A stretch of 64,000 bases of DNA. It comes from Rhodothermia bacterium (GTDB lineage: Bacteria; Bacteroidota; Rhodothermia; Balneolales; Balneolaceae). This document shows, one piece after another, positions 17,668-26,139 of this stretch (the first letter of the stretch is position 1; each line of letters starts with the position of its first letter). The stretch spans positions 103,027 to 167,026 of the forward strand of contig JAUICM010000008.1 of the NCBI GenBank assembly GCA_030427885.1. The letters run 5' to 3'. A program made the translations under genes and the position numbers. The notes beneath the pieces were generated by a model that saw only the letters and a list, made by a program, of their open reading frames with translations, searched no databases and was not told where the DNA came from.

Positions 17668-18273
17668 TCATCCGCGTAGTTTACTGCGTTCTATAAGTTT
17701 TTTGATCTTTTTATTTCCGATCCAGGCTTTTTGATTGGTTTCCACATTGATCAGTTCAAGATTAATACTATAGGAAATAGCGACCAGTTTGCCACTTACA
17801 GATTCATCAACAATTGAACTAATGTTACCGATCATGATGAAATCAGCACCTATTTCTTTAGCGAGGGCAGCGGCAGTTTCATAAGAAGCAAAACTCTGTT
17901 GATCCTGGCGCTCGGCACGGATCTGTTTCCGTTCTTCACTGTCTGCAACAACACTAACTTCACCGGAATTAACAAAAGCGCGCTCCATTTCTTTTGTGAA
18001 CACATCGGTATCGATGTGCTCCATAGTTTCATTCCTGATACGACCAACCACTGCTACAGGTGGCTTGTCGTGCTGGTTTTTAAATCTGGCCAGCCAAACA
18101 TTTGAAAGTGCGTCTGCGATCATATCCTCAGCCACTAATCTGGCATCCGTATCATTCCACCTGCCGGAGAGGTCGGTTTGAGTATCCGAGGCTACCCTTG
18201 AGACTGTTTGTGAAGGTCCGCATGCAGTAAAAACAGCGGCGATAAGAATCATAATTATACCTGAATGTCTCAT
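17668..18273 (-). CDS. LpoB-like penicillin-binding protein activator lipoprotein
   Basis: A 201-residue lipoprotein (lipobox FTAC near residue 18). The body matches the LpoB/PBP-activator domain: PPVAVVGRIRNETMEHIDTD near residue 72, an Arg/Gln-rich stretch, then AKEIGADFIMIGNI and the closing strand pair with KAWIGNKKIKK. In E. coli LpoB reaches across the periplasm to stimulate PBP1B. It is the last gene of a three-lipoprotein minus-strand unit and is 12 bases from the LPP20 gene. Confidence 0.85.
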   Translation of the reverse strand: MRHSGIIMILIAAVFTACGPSQTVSRVASDTQTDLSGRWNDTDARLVAEDMIADALSNVWLARFKNQHDKPPVAVVGRIRNETMEHIDTDVFTKEMERAFVNSGEVSVVADSEERKQIRAERQDQQSFASYETAAALAKEIGADFIMIGNISSIVDESVSGKLVAISYSINLELINVETNQKAWIGNKKIKKLIERSKLRG

Positions 18274-18285
18274 GTCATTTCCCGT

Positions 18286-19341
18286 TTAATTTTGTGCTAA
18301 TAATTGTTGTTGTAAAAATTTTCTGAAATCAGTTTCAATTGCCTTTTTAGCTGAGAAGGCGGCTCTTTTCTTAGCATCGTCAAAGCTCAGAGCTCCATCA
18401 CGACCATTTGCTGAAAATGTTTTAAAAGATCTGTTCGACTTGAGGTCTATCATCTCAATGATTAGTTCCCAATTTACGAATTCAGCATCATCACGATTGA
18501 GCTCAGCTTTCTGAGATCTGTAATCGACGTTTAACTTTATGATACTATTGTTTTCATCATCAGTAAAGCTAAATCCTTCATTCTGAAATGTTTCAGTTAT
18601 TGCTGAGTTAACAGTCTGGTTAGAATGGTTTGATGAAAGGTCGACCAAAGCAAGTTTTTTGGTATCATCAAACTTCTCCTGAATAGAAGCAACAGTCATC
18701 GCAGCACTTTTAGTATCGGCCATGCCAGAGTTAATAATGTTTAATTGCTGAGCAAGATTCTCATTTACTTTAGCGAGAACCAGAGCTTGTTTCAGGGTAC
18801 TCAGATCTGAAAGTACATCTGAGCTTTCTTCGGTTCTGGAAAGCAGTTTTTCAACTTTGTCCTGATTGTTATCAATTTCCTGAGTATAGATACTGCTCGA
18901 CTCCATCCGGTCCATTCCTGCTAACGCATAATAAGTGCCATTTCCGCCAACTTCTGATTTAAGAATCTCAGTGTTCATGAGTTCCTGATTGGTTCCGATC
19001 TTTACATTATTCAGCAACTGAGTGGTTCCTGAAGAATAAAGTTCATTATTGGCAGTAGAGGTTTGCGTGAATTCAGAGATCACTTCAGAAGTGCTTTTTA
19101 TCTCAGATCTGAAAATTGCAGAAAGACTGGAGAAGGCATTTCTACGTGCTTCTTCAAATGTATTTCCTGAACCTACTGCCATCAGGTATTTTGCTTCACT
19201 GAATTCATTACCAGGATATTCAACCCAATTCGGGATTGTATTGGAAGTGTTATTACCGGAAAGGTTTGAGGAACTACTGCATCCAAAAGAGAGGAGCAGA
19301 CTCATAATCCCGAAAGCATATATTTTTATAGTTGATCTCAT
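18286..19341 (-). CDS. LPP20 family lipoprotein
   Basis: A 351-residue lipoprotein with lipobox SFGC near residue 20. The segment PNWVEYPGNEFSEAKYLMAVGSGNTFEEAR followed by an Ala-rich helix is the LPP20 signature seen in Helicobacter and Vibrio lipoproteins. The distal half holds a second, LpoB-like alpha/beta portion. It is flanked by the LpoB-like and COG3014-like genes at 12 and 11 bases, the same grouping known from other Gram-negatives. Outer-membrane, periplasm-facing location inferred. Confidence 0.8.
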   Translation of the reverse strand: MRSTIKIYAFGIMSLLLSFGCSSSSNLSGNNTSNTIPNWVEYPGNEFSEAKYLMAVGSGNTFEEARRNAFSSLSAIFRSEIKSTSEVISEFTQTSTANNELYSSGTTQLLNNVKIGTNQELMNTEILKSEVGGNGTYYALAGMDRMESSSIYTQEIDNNQDKVEKLLSRTEESSDVLSDLSTLKQALVLAKVNENLAQQLNIINSGMADTKSAAMTVASIQEKFDDTKKLALVDLSSNHSNQTVNSAITETFQNEGFSFTDDENNSIIKLNVDYRSQKAELNRDDAEFVNWELIIEMIDLKSNRSFKTFSANGRDGALSFDDAKKRAAFSAKKAIETDFRKFLQQQLLAQN

Positions 19342-19352
19342 AGATGTAAATA

Positions 19353-20672
19353 TTAGTTCCAGTACATAGATTCCACAAGACTTAGGGAATTATACGGTTT
19401 TGCAGTTATGGTTTGTTCATCAGTGATCAGGAGTTGACCTGAGCTGGAATAGTATTTGATCTGAACAGTATGTTTACCGGGAGGAAGGCTTAACACTGTT
19501 GAATATGCTTTCCCGGGCATAGTTTGCCAGCTTCTCAGATCTGCTTTTTCTGAGGCTTCCTGAGCTACTTTACCTAATACATTTACCAGTCCGCCAAAAA
19601 CATCGTCCTGTTTTTTGGATTCCTTTGCCAGCTTATTCGATGCCAGCATCTTCAAAAATGCCCGTACCATAGCCCTGGCATAAATGATCGGTTCTTTAAC
19701 TTTATAGACTTCCTGAGCCACTTTGTCCATGTCCTCAATAAGATCTACTTTTTGAGTAAGGGAATCATTGTCAACAGAAACGGATACTCTGGCTACACGG
19801 CTTTGAAATGGTACCAGCTTAGGGAAAGAGACCTTCAGATAAGTATCACTCTCTTCCAGATATAATCTGAAATCAACTGCTTCTTTGATCGGGGCACGAC
19901 CACTGAAGGCAGTGATCAAAACATTGTAATTTTCAGTATCCTGAATCTTTGTAAGTTTCCTGGGGTCGGGTTTTTCAAAGTCATATACCTCTGGTTGATC
20001 ATCATATGCTTTCATCAGATTATTGAAAGATATACGGGCGTCATCAGGTTTATTGCTTTTAGCATAGAGAATAGTAGAGAGGTAATGGCCAAGAGCACTA
20101 TTCTGAAATCTTGTTTTACCTGATTTCCATTTATCCTTCTCAAAAGAGGTCGTATCTGCTTCAGAAAGAGCACTCACCAAGCCATTATATTTATCGTTGA
20201 GTCGCTCAAGTTTGTAGCTAATACGACGGGTCTCAACCAGGGCTCCTTCATAATCATTAAGATGCATGTAATTCAGAGATTTGAACACATTCAGATATAT
20301 ATCTTCATAGTCTTCACCATCATAAGCCAGGGTATTATCGTTTACCAGAAACGATTTGATAGCTCTGCTGATGCTTTTGGTGAAGAGGGCATCAATTTCA
20401 TTTTCAGCATAAGTATAGTAATTACTGCTGGCATCATAGTTCCCGGCGAAGTGATTTATGGTGCCTTGCTCGAGCCTGAGTAATACTTTCTCTTTATCCT
20501 TATATACATTTTCATTTGCCAGTTTATCCATAAGGGCAGCAGTAGAAGTATAGTCCCCGGATGCAAATGAAGTTCTGAGTTGGTTTTGGGCAGAATCCAG
20601 AACATAGGCTGCGCATGATGTCAATAATGCAAAGCAAAATATAATCGACCAGAGAACATGATTATTTCTCAT
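19353..20672 (-). CDS. COG3014-like TPR-type lipoprotein
   Basis: A 439-residue lipoprotein when started at the ATG at 20672, which places MRNNHV and a lipobox LTSC near residue 19. A longer frame reaching 20771 would put 33 non-signal residues first and is rejected. A GGGGC stretch lies 5 bases before the chosen ATG. The middle is helical and TPR-like (segments with HLNDYEGALVETRR and GHYLSTILYAKSNKPDDA), and the C-terminus is beta-rich with a PPGKHTVQIKYYSSSG motif. First gene of the three-lipoprotein unit. The family usually sits with LPP20 and LpoB genes; molecular role unknown. Confidence 0.75.
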   Translation of the reverse strand: MRNNHVLWSIIFCFALLTSCAAYVLDSAQNQLRTSFASGDYTSTAALMDKLANENVYKDKEKVLLRLEQGTINHFAGNYDASSNYYTYAENEIDALFTKSISRAIKSFLVNDNTLAYDGEDYEDIYLNVFKSLNYMHLNDYEGALVETRRISYKLERLNDKYNGLVSALSEADTTSFEKDKWKSGKTRFQNSALGHYLSTILYAKSNKPDDARISFNNLMKAYDDQPEVYDFEKPDPRKLTKIQDTENYNVLITAFSGRAPIKEAVDFRLYLEESDTYLKVSFPKLVPFQSRVARVSVSVDNDSLTQKVDLIEDMDKVAQEVYKVKEPIIYARAMVRAFLKMLASNKLAKESKKQDDVFGGLVNVLGKVAQEASEKADLRSWQTMPGKAYSTVLSLPPGKHTVQIKYYSSSGQLLITDEQTITAKPYNSLSLVESMYWN

Positions 20673-20831
20673 TGTTGCCCCGTAAATAAACCCTTTTGTT
20701 TTATGATAATTACCGAGGTTCATAATATATAGAAATATGCAAAAGTCGTAACACGACGAAAATATATTCAAGCCATGATTAGACAGGTATATTCTATATA
20801 TTCAAACCGAATTTTAATGTAGGTCCAATTC

Positions 20832-22445
20832 GTGAATTTCAGGTTTTTGTTACATATCACTACGAGTGTGGTAGTGCTCTCTTTTTTATATGCATGTGCA
20901 ACACCTATACCACCTTCTGGTGGTCCCAGAGACCAGACCGGACCCATTATCATGAAATCAGAACCAGTATCAGGTACCACTAATTTCAGGGGTAGAAAAT
21001 TCGATTTTCATTTTGACGACTACATCAACAGAAGCAGTGTGGCAAAGGAAATCAATATTGAGCCTGATCTTGGTCTTGAGTATTCAATACGGTGGAAAAA
21101 GAAAAGAATGACCATAGAGTTTGATGAAGATCTCCCTGATTCAACAACCATAATCATCACACTCGGGAGTGATATCTCGGATGTGAGAAATAACAAAATG
21201 GGAAAGCCTGTTACACTGGCTATCTCAACCGGAGATGATATTGATGAGGGAAAGATAACAGGACGCATTAAGAATGCTCTCGATGGCACATCCGCAGGGA
21301 AAGTGAGGGTGTTACTTTACCGAGCCCCTGTTGATTTCGAAGCTTCTGCAAGCTATCTGGCTGAAACTGACACAGGGGGAGTTTTCGTATTTTCGTATTT
21401 AAGAGAAGGGACGTACAAAGCCATTTATGTAGATGACCGTAACCGGAATAAGATCTGGGAGAAAACTGAGTCGGCCCAGCCATTCGAACGGGAATACATA
21501 AGTCTCGAGAAATCGGGCGCCGATACCCTGGATACTATTTACATTATTCGCCGGGATACTCTTGCTCCGAAACTTCAGGGGGTAGGGCTCTTTTCATCCA
21601 ACCGGATGAGGCTGCGGTTTAATGAGAATATTACAGTAGAAGATGATGCATCAATTACAATAACCGACAGCCTGAATAACACTTATTCAAGTGCGTATCC
21701 GCTTTATATTTCAAAAGAAGATCCATTCGTACTGTTTGCTCAAAGTGATAAGGCTTTAACGGAAGGAGTGAGTTTTGGTGTGCAACTCAGTGGCGTTACA
21801 GATGCAGCGAATAATGAGGCTCAGAGTGCTGGTATACAATTCCTGGGTTCTTCACAGGAAGATACTACCTCCCAAAGAATTATTGATTACAATACTGAAA
21901 CAGGGGTTTTTCCGGATGAGCCTTTTGTGATCAGGTATGCGGCTCCAATTTCTGACCCGATGATTACTGATTCAGTTGTGATAGTAGAAGGGGATGTAAG
22001 CTTTGATGACTGGCCGGAAATAACCACCAACAGGAATAATTTGATCATTTCTCCACAGGATAACTGGATCGAGGGTGTTGACTATCAGCTTCTTGTTTGG
22101 AATCCTGTTACCAAACGCCGAAAACTATATAAACCGGAGGTCTGGGACCAGGTAGAATCGGGTGGACTGGAGATCAGTGTGGTTGGAGATTCAACAGGGA
22201 TCTATACCTTTGCACTTTCAAACGAAGATACAAGGATACAAATAGATTCCAGTTTTACCGGGAATGTGACTATTGAGAACCTTCCACCGGTTGGGTATAC
22301 CTTGACAGTGTATAAAGATGAAAACGGTAATGGAATTTGGGATAATGGTGAGGTGATCCCATTTAAGGCTCCGGAACTGTACTACATTCAAAAGAATATT
22401 CGCGTACAAACAGGATTTACATCCGAAGTTAATATCAGATTTTGA
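20832..22445 (+). CDS. Ig-like (Big_5) domain lipoprotein
   Basis: A 537-residue lipoprotein. Start is GTG at 20832, required to include the signal peptide with lipobox LYAC near residue 21; an AGGTCC stretch sits just upstream. The first domain (PPSGGPRDQTGPIIMKSEPVSG onward) is the Big_5 Ig-like fold common in Bacteroidota, followed by a SdrD/carboxypeptidase-regulatory-like segment (GKITGRIKNALDGTSAGKV) and a second domain near the end (TLTVYKDENGNGIWDNGE, DxDxNG calcium-type loop). Probably surface or periplasmic structural protein. Linked to the MscS gene by 1 base. Confidence 0.8.
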   Translation: MNFRFLLHITTSVVVLSFLYACATPIPPSGGPRDQTGPIIMKSEPVSGTTNFRGRKFDFHFDDYINRSSVAKEINIEPDLGLEYSIRWKKKRMTIEFDEDLPDSTTIIITLGSDISDVRNNKMGKPVTLAISTGDDIDEGKITGRIKNALDGTSAGKVRVLLYRAPVDFEASASYLAETDTGGVFVFSYLREGTYKAIYVDDRNRNKIWEKTESAQPFEREYISLEKSGADTLDTIYIIRRDTLAPKLQGVGLFSSNRMRLRFNENITVEDDASITITDSLNNTYSSAYPLYISKEDPFVLFAQSDKALTEGVSFGVQLSGVTDAANNEAQSAGIQFLGSSQEDTTSQRIIDYNTETGVFPDEPFVIRYAAPISDPMITDSVVIVEGDVSFDDWPEITTNRNNLIISPQDNWIEGVDYQLLVWNPVTKRRKLYKPEVWDQVESGGLEISVVGDSTGIYTFALSNEDTRIQIDSSFTGNVTIENLPPVGYTLTVYKDENGNGIWDNGEVIPFKAPELYYIQKNIRVQTGFTSEVNIRF

Positions 22446-22446
22446 C

Positions 22447-23316
22447 ATGGAAGAAGAGATCATAAGTTTTATACCTGAGATATGGCGGCTTCCCATTATG
22501 ATTGGGGCAATATTAGTTGCTACGGTAGTTATTGCTTCCGTAACAGGACGTCTTTTCAACAGAACTATAAAGAAAGTAGAATCAGGTGAAGCTGATTCAC
22601 ATGATCTGACCAATCTGAGGTTCCTGAAAAGAGGTGTTTCTGTATTGATCTATCTGGCAGGGATAAGTTTTGCTATTTATATGATAGAGCCACTCAGAGT
22701 GATAGCTACTTCACTGTTGGCCGGAGCTGGTTTACTTGCAGTTGCGGTGGGTTTTGCTTCTCAGCAGGCTCTGTCGAATGTGATAGGCGGTATCTTTATC
22801 GTGATCTTTAAACCTTATAAGATCAACGATCGTCTGTCTATCAGAGTTGACCTGAATGGGGTTGTAGAGGATATCAATTTAAGACATACTGTGATCAGGA
22901 ACTTTGAGAATAAGAGGATCATCATTCCTAATTCTGTGATCAGTAATGAGATCCTTATCAATTCTAACTATAACGACGACAGAATCATCAAGTGGATTGA
23001 TATGGGTATCAGCTATGATTCTGATATTGATCTTGCCAAAAAGATCATGGCCGAAGAGGTAGAGGCTCATCCCAATTTTGTAGATAACAGAAATGCGGAA
23101 CAGATCGAAAATGGAGATCCTCTGGTTCCTGTTCGTGTATTATCCATGGGGGATTCCTCTGTGAATCTGAGGGCATGGGCTACAGCCGAAGATCCACCTT
23201 CAGCGTTCATAATGGGTTGCGACTTACTGGAGAGCATCAAAAAGCGATTTGATAAGGAAGGAATTGAGATCCCGTTCCCATACCGAACCATTGTGTATAA
23301 AGATCCAAGAATATAG
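22447..23316 (+). CDS. Mechanosensitive ion channel family protein (MscS type)
   Basis: A 289-residue small-conductance mechanosensitive channel. Three predicted membrane helices occupy residues about 15-115; TM3 is the glycine/alanine-rich pore helix (LAGAGLLAVAVGFASQQALSNVIGG region). The MscS beta domain follows with GVVEDINLRHTVIRNFENKRIIIPN, and the C-terminal alpha/beta domain ends in IPFPYRTIVYKD. Opens under membrane tension to relieve osmotic downshock. Its last 30 bases include a 16-bp sequence repeated 2.3 kb downstream (see direct repeat). Confidence 0.93.
   Translation: MEEEIISFIPEIWRLPIMIGAILVATVVIASVTGRLFNRTIKKVESGEADSHDLTNLRFLKRGVSVLIYLAGISFAIYMIEPLRVIATSLLAGAGLLAVAVGFASQQALSNVIGGIFIVIFKPYKINDRLSIRVDLNGVVEDINLRHTVIRNFENKRIIIPNSVISNEILINSNYNDDRIIKWIDMGISYDSDIDLAKKIMAEEVEAHPNFVDNRNAEQIENGDPLVPVRVLSMGDSSVNLRAWATAEDPPSAFIMGCDLLESIKKRFDKEGIEIPFPYRTIVYKDPRI
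23288..23303 (+). repeat. 16-bp direct repeat, copy 1 (3' end of mscS)
   Basis: CCATTGTGTATAAAGA, inside the last codons of the MscS gene. An exact second copy lies at 25595-25610. The pair brackets the AT-rich island. Confidence 0.75.
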
Positions 23317-23453
23317 AGGACTCAGTTTACAAGTAGGCTTTTGTTTAATAATTTTTTTCGCTACTAGAATTAGTAAGCATTATACTTAAGTGTAAACTTC
23401 ATAATGAGTGTAGAATTATCATTTTGAATTAACTTAAACTCAGGAAATAAAAC

Positions 23454-23686
23454 TTGAAAAAATAAAAATTGTCTTTCCTTTTTTATCATTTGTTTTGTTG
23501 CTAATTGCATTGCTTACCACAGCTCCAAAAGCATCTATGTCTTTTATTTGTTCTACCGATACTTTTGCCAGTCAAACAACTTGGCATATTGAATACAATA
23601 GTGGAGGTACTGTGCTTTGGAGAGTTTATTGTCCAGGAATATTTGGAGAATGTACTAATCCAGGTGAATGTGACTCGTACGGGTAA
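23454..23686 (+). CDS. Cys-containing secreted micropeptide (leader-like), start disrupted
   Basis: A frame open from 23438 to the TAA at 23684-23686 encodes a basic N-terminus, a long hydrophobic segment (VFPFLSFVLLLIALL) and a mature part of about 45 residues with four Cys (ICS, YCPG, GEC, GEC). No ATG opens this frame. A TTG at 23454 followed by six A would read MKKIKIVFP if one more A were present, giving a 77-residue peptide. So the start is either a rare codon or the A run has lost a base. Size, signal and position before a propeller lipoprotein recall NVEALA-type peptides of Bacteroidota; the NVEALA motif itself is not seen. Function unknown. Confidence 0.45.
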
Positions 23687-23785
23687 GATATATTGAGTTT
23701 AGTTTTGGATAAAATCAGTTCCGAATAAGATCAATATTATAGAAATCTAGGGAGAAATTTTTATCTCTCCCTAGATGTTGGATTT

Positions 23786-24918
23786 ATGAAAATATTATTA
23801 GGACTATCTTTACTTTTTATTCTAGGGGCATGTAATAATAGCCCTAAAAATGACTCATTAAGTTTGGCTGAAATGCCAGAGATACAACAAAGACATTTAA
23901 CAGAGCGAAGTAAAAAGTCTGCTGAGATAAATTTTGAAGAAGCAAAAAGGAAGATTATCTATCAAAAAGATTCTGTTATTCAGTTAGATACTCTTAACAT
24001 AAAAAAAGCTTTGTTATTGAAAATACCTTTGAATTTAATATTCCAAAGCTGGTTGAAACTGAGAATTATTATTTTTTTTACTCCCAAGGACCGGCTCGTT
24101 CGGGATCAAATAATATTGCTAAGTTCAATAAATTGGGAGAATATTTGTCTGATTTTGCAAGGGGAGGGCGTGGACCAAATGAAGTCGAAAATATTTTGTC
24201 TCTGACAGAAAAAGATAATGTCATTTATCTTTCTGATAATGGTTATTTAAAAAGGTTTAATGCTGAAAGTGACAAGGAATTAAGACGATCAGATTTTCAT
24301 GGAATTTGGAGCTATCAAATTACTGTTACTGACAACACAATAGAGTTATTAAGTCCTTTTAATAAGGTGTTCCATTTTCCCGTTTATATACTCAACAGGT
24401 CTGATGAAACAATGGAATTAGCAATTCCAGACACTAGAGAAGGGCCTTTTAACTTTTTAGTTTCTCAATCCGTTTCTTACACTTCAACACATAAATATCT
24501 TTTTTACGCCCGTAAAGCTTTTAACGAGTTACATATTATTGATCGGATAAGTCGTTCATTGATATCATCGTATCGATTTGAGGGTACTTTCATTCGGGAG
24601 AACACTGAATATTTATCAGATAAACCTGATAAAAAGCAGATGGATAAAGTATTTAAAACTTTATTTCTAATTGATGAAATACATGTTTGGAATCAGTATT
24701 TGTATGTCAAGTTTTATGACTGGACTGATGAAGGTAGATATTTCATTGGGAAAATTGACATTGCTGACAAAAACGGATTGTTATCAGAATCTATTGCAAT
24801 AGTTGAGATAATAGAGAATTTCACTTTTTTTGAGAATCATTTACTAATTCAAACAATGAGCGAGGATTTTTCTCAGGTATATTTAAAAGAAGTGTTATTA
24901 ACAGATCTTCCATATTAA
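23786..24918 (+). pseudogene. 6-bladed beta-propeller lipoprotein, interrupted by a -1 shift at A7
   Basis: The first frame (from ATG 23786) has a lipobox LGAC near residue 16. After codon 74 it runs into unrelated sequence, while the -1 frame continues sensibly from AGC at 24007 through IENTFEFNIPKLVE and a propeller-type motif FARGGRGPNEV to the stop at 24918. The join falls in seven A residues (24001-24007), read A-AAA-AAA in the zero frame, which is a classical slippery heptamer. The joined product is about 377 residues, the usual size for this DUF5128/NHL-like family. Either a lost A (true lesion or base-calling error) or programmed -1 slippage explains it. Confidence 0.6.
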
Positions 24919-24940
24919 ATCAATCAAGTATTTGGTCAAT

Positions 24941-25528
24941 ATGCTTAAAAGAAACCTTTGGTGGATTGTATCTATATTTTTTTTGGTGACAGCCTTGGTT
25001 ATTTATGATTACAAGTCAAATGGAATTTCGAAAAATTTATGGGATGGTAATTCTCCATTTAAAAAGAGTTTTAATCTCAGAGATACGTTTCTTGAAAGAA
25101 TAGCAAAGGGTTCTGATGAATTAGAAATCGATTATTTGCTTCTTGTATTTTTGGATATGGAAAATTGTAAAAGATGTTCTGATAAGTTAGAATCGTTATC
25201 ACTGCTTAACCGAACTTATTCGAGAGATAAACTAAATATCCTAGCAGTAGCACCTCCTGATAAAGATAAAAGTATAACTGAAATGACCCTTGAGTGGGTT
25301 AATATTGAAAAGAAATATGGTTTCAGATTTCCAATAGTATTCAACCAAACTGCATTTGATAGATATTCAAGTTTAGATATTACACCACAAATAATGCTTT
25401 TTGATCTCAGAAATTCAGAACAGAGGCTAGTCTATCAATCTATCTATAGTGATAATGATTCTTCATCGTTAGATTATACGGTTATACAATCAATCATCAA
25501 TCATCAATCATTAATCATTAATCATTAA
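24941..25528 (+). CDS. Membrane-anchored thioredoxin-like protein
   Basis: About 195 residues from ATG 24941; a TTG at 24932 would add three residues. An N-terminal membrane anchor (WWIVSIFFLVTALVIY) precedes a thioredoxin-like fold whose active-site equivalent is MENCKRC (CxxC), followed by VAPPDKDK and a TPQIMLFD strand in the place of the cis-Pro (TP) loop. It resembles the redoxin/TlpA-like partners that accompany beta-propeller and small peptide genes in Bacteroidota. The last dozen residues come from a 7-base tandem repeat that also holds the stop codon, so the C-terminus looks eroded or replaced. Confidence 0.65.
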   Translation: MLKRNLWWIVSIFFLVTALVIYDYKSNGISKNLWDGNSPFKKSFNLRDTFLERIAKGSDELEIDYLLLVFLDMENCKRCSDKLESLSLLNRTYSRDKLNILAVAPPDKDKSITEMTLEWVNIEKKYGFRFPIVFNQTAFDRYSSLDITPQIMLFDLRNSEQRLVYQSIYSDNDSSSLDYTVIQSIINHQSLIINH

Positions 25529-25539
25529 TCATTAATGAT
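25491..25539 (+). repeat. Seven-copy heptanucleotide tandem repeat
   Basis: Units: CAATCAT three times, TAATCAT three times, TAATGAT once, all exactly 7 bases apart. It encodes the end of the thioredoxin-like protein and contains its TAA (25526-25528). The last units form the palindrome AATCATTAATGATT. A 7-base unit shifts the reading frame with any copy-number change. Confidence 0.9.
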
Positions 25540-25594
25540 TGATTTTGCTGAGGATCGTGAAAATTTCTCAGATCTGCTTCTGAAACTCAAGATC

Positions 25595-25610
25595 CCATTG
25601 TGTATAAAGA
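25595..25610 (+). repeat. 16-bp direct repeat, copy 2 (right edge of island)
   Basis: Exact copy of 23288-23303. Here AGATCCC directly precedes ATTGTGTATAAAGA, as if 16 bases of the mscS version had been removed, so homology may extend to about 21 bases. No mscS reading frame is preserved upstream of it. Confidence 0.7.
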
Positions 25611-25679
25611 AAAACCCGAAAACCCGGCTGATTAGATCGCCAAGGCTTCCGGGCTTCTTTGCTTAAGGATCTTGCTTCC

Positions 25680-26135
25680 TTACAAGGCAGGTTCCGTATC
25701 GTTCACAACGATTTCAATCTCCATTTTAACTTCTGATTTTATAGAATTTGAAATCAGGCACGCTGCCTCAGACTTCTGAAGAATAAGCTCTGCTTTTTCC
25801 GGATTAGTATGAGCTGGGATAGTAAGTGTTGGCTTCAATATGATCTCACTCATCATAAACTTCCCATCCACCTTCTCAAGTTTACCCGTGGCTCCAACCT
25901 TAAGTCCGAGATAGTCGAGTTTTGAAAACTCGGAAATAGCCAGGAAGGTGGTCATCAGGCAACTGCTGATAGAGGAAACAAACAGATGCTCAGGCGACCA
26001 GATCCCCGGCATTCCTTTTGGAAATTCAGGAGGAGTGGCAACTTCAATGGTCTCATTCAATACCGGTGAACTTAGTTCTCCTTTTCTTTGTGTTTTCCAC
26101 TCCAGGTTAACTTCATATGTATGTACATCGTTCAT
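25680..26135 (-). CDS. OsmC family protein
   Basis: A 151-residue OsmC/Ohr-like protein from ATG 26135; a TTG at 26150 would overlap the trx gene further and is less likely. The two redox Cys are visible in SSISSCLMTT near residue 62 and KSEAACLISNSI near residue 127, with the early Glu/Arg positions of the fold in between. These proteins reduce organic hydroperoxides with a dithiol donor in the cytoplasm. It overlaps the ends of the thioredoxin gene region and closes a four-gene redox cassette. Confidence 0.85.
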   Translation of the reverse strand: MNDVHTYEVNLEWKTQRKGELSSPVLNETIEVATPPEFPKGMPGIWSPEHLFVSSISSCLMTTFLAISEFSKLDYLGLKVGATGKLEKVDGKFMMSEIILKPTLTIPAHTNPEKAELILQKSEAACLISNSIKSEVKMEIEIVVNDTEPAL

Positions 26136-26139
26136 GGTG

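Noticed and set aside
20673..20771. 33-residue N-terminal extension of the COG3014-like lipoprotein
   Set aside because: It would bury the signal peptide and lipobox; ATG 20672 is the better start.
25491..25539. CRISPR or insertion-sequence terminal repeat
   Set aside because: Only a 7-base tandem unit with no spacers; no transposase is nearby.
25555..25640. Second mscS pseudogene
   Set aside because: Only the 16-21 base match is shared; flanking sequence has no MscS-like frame.
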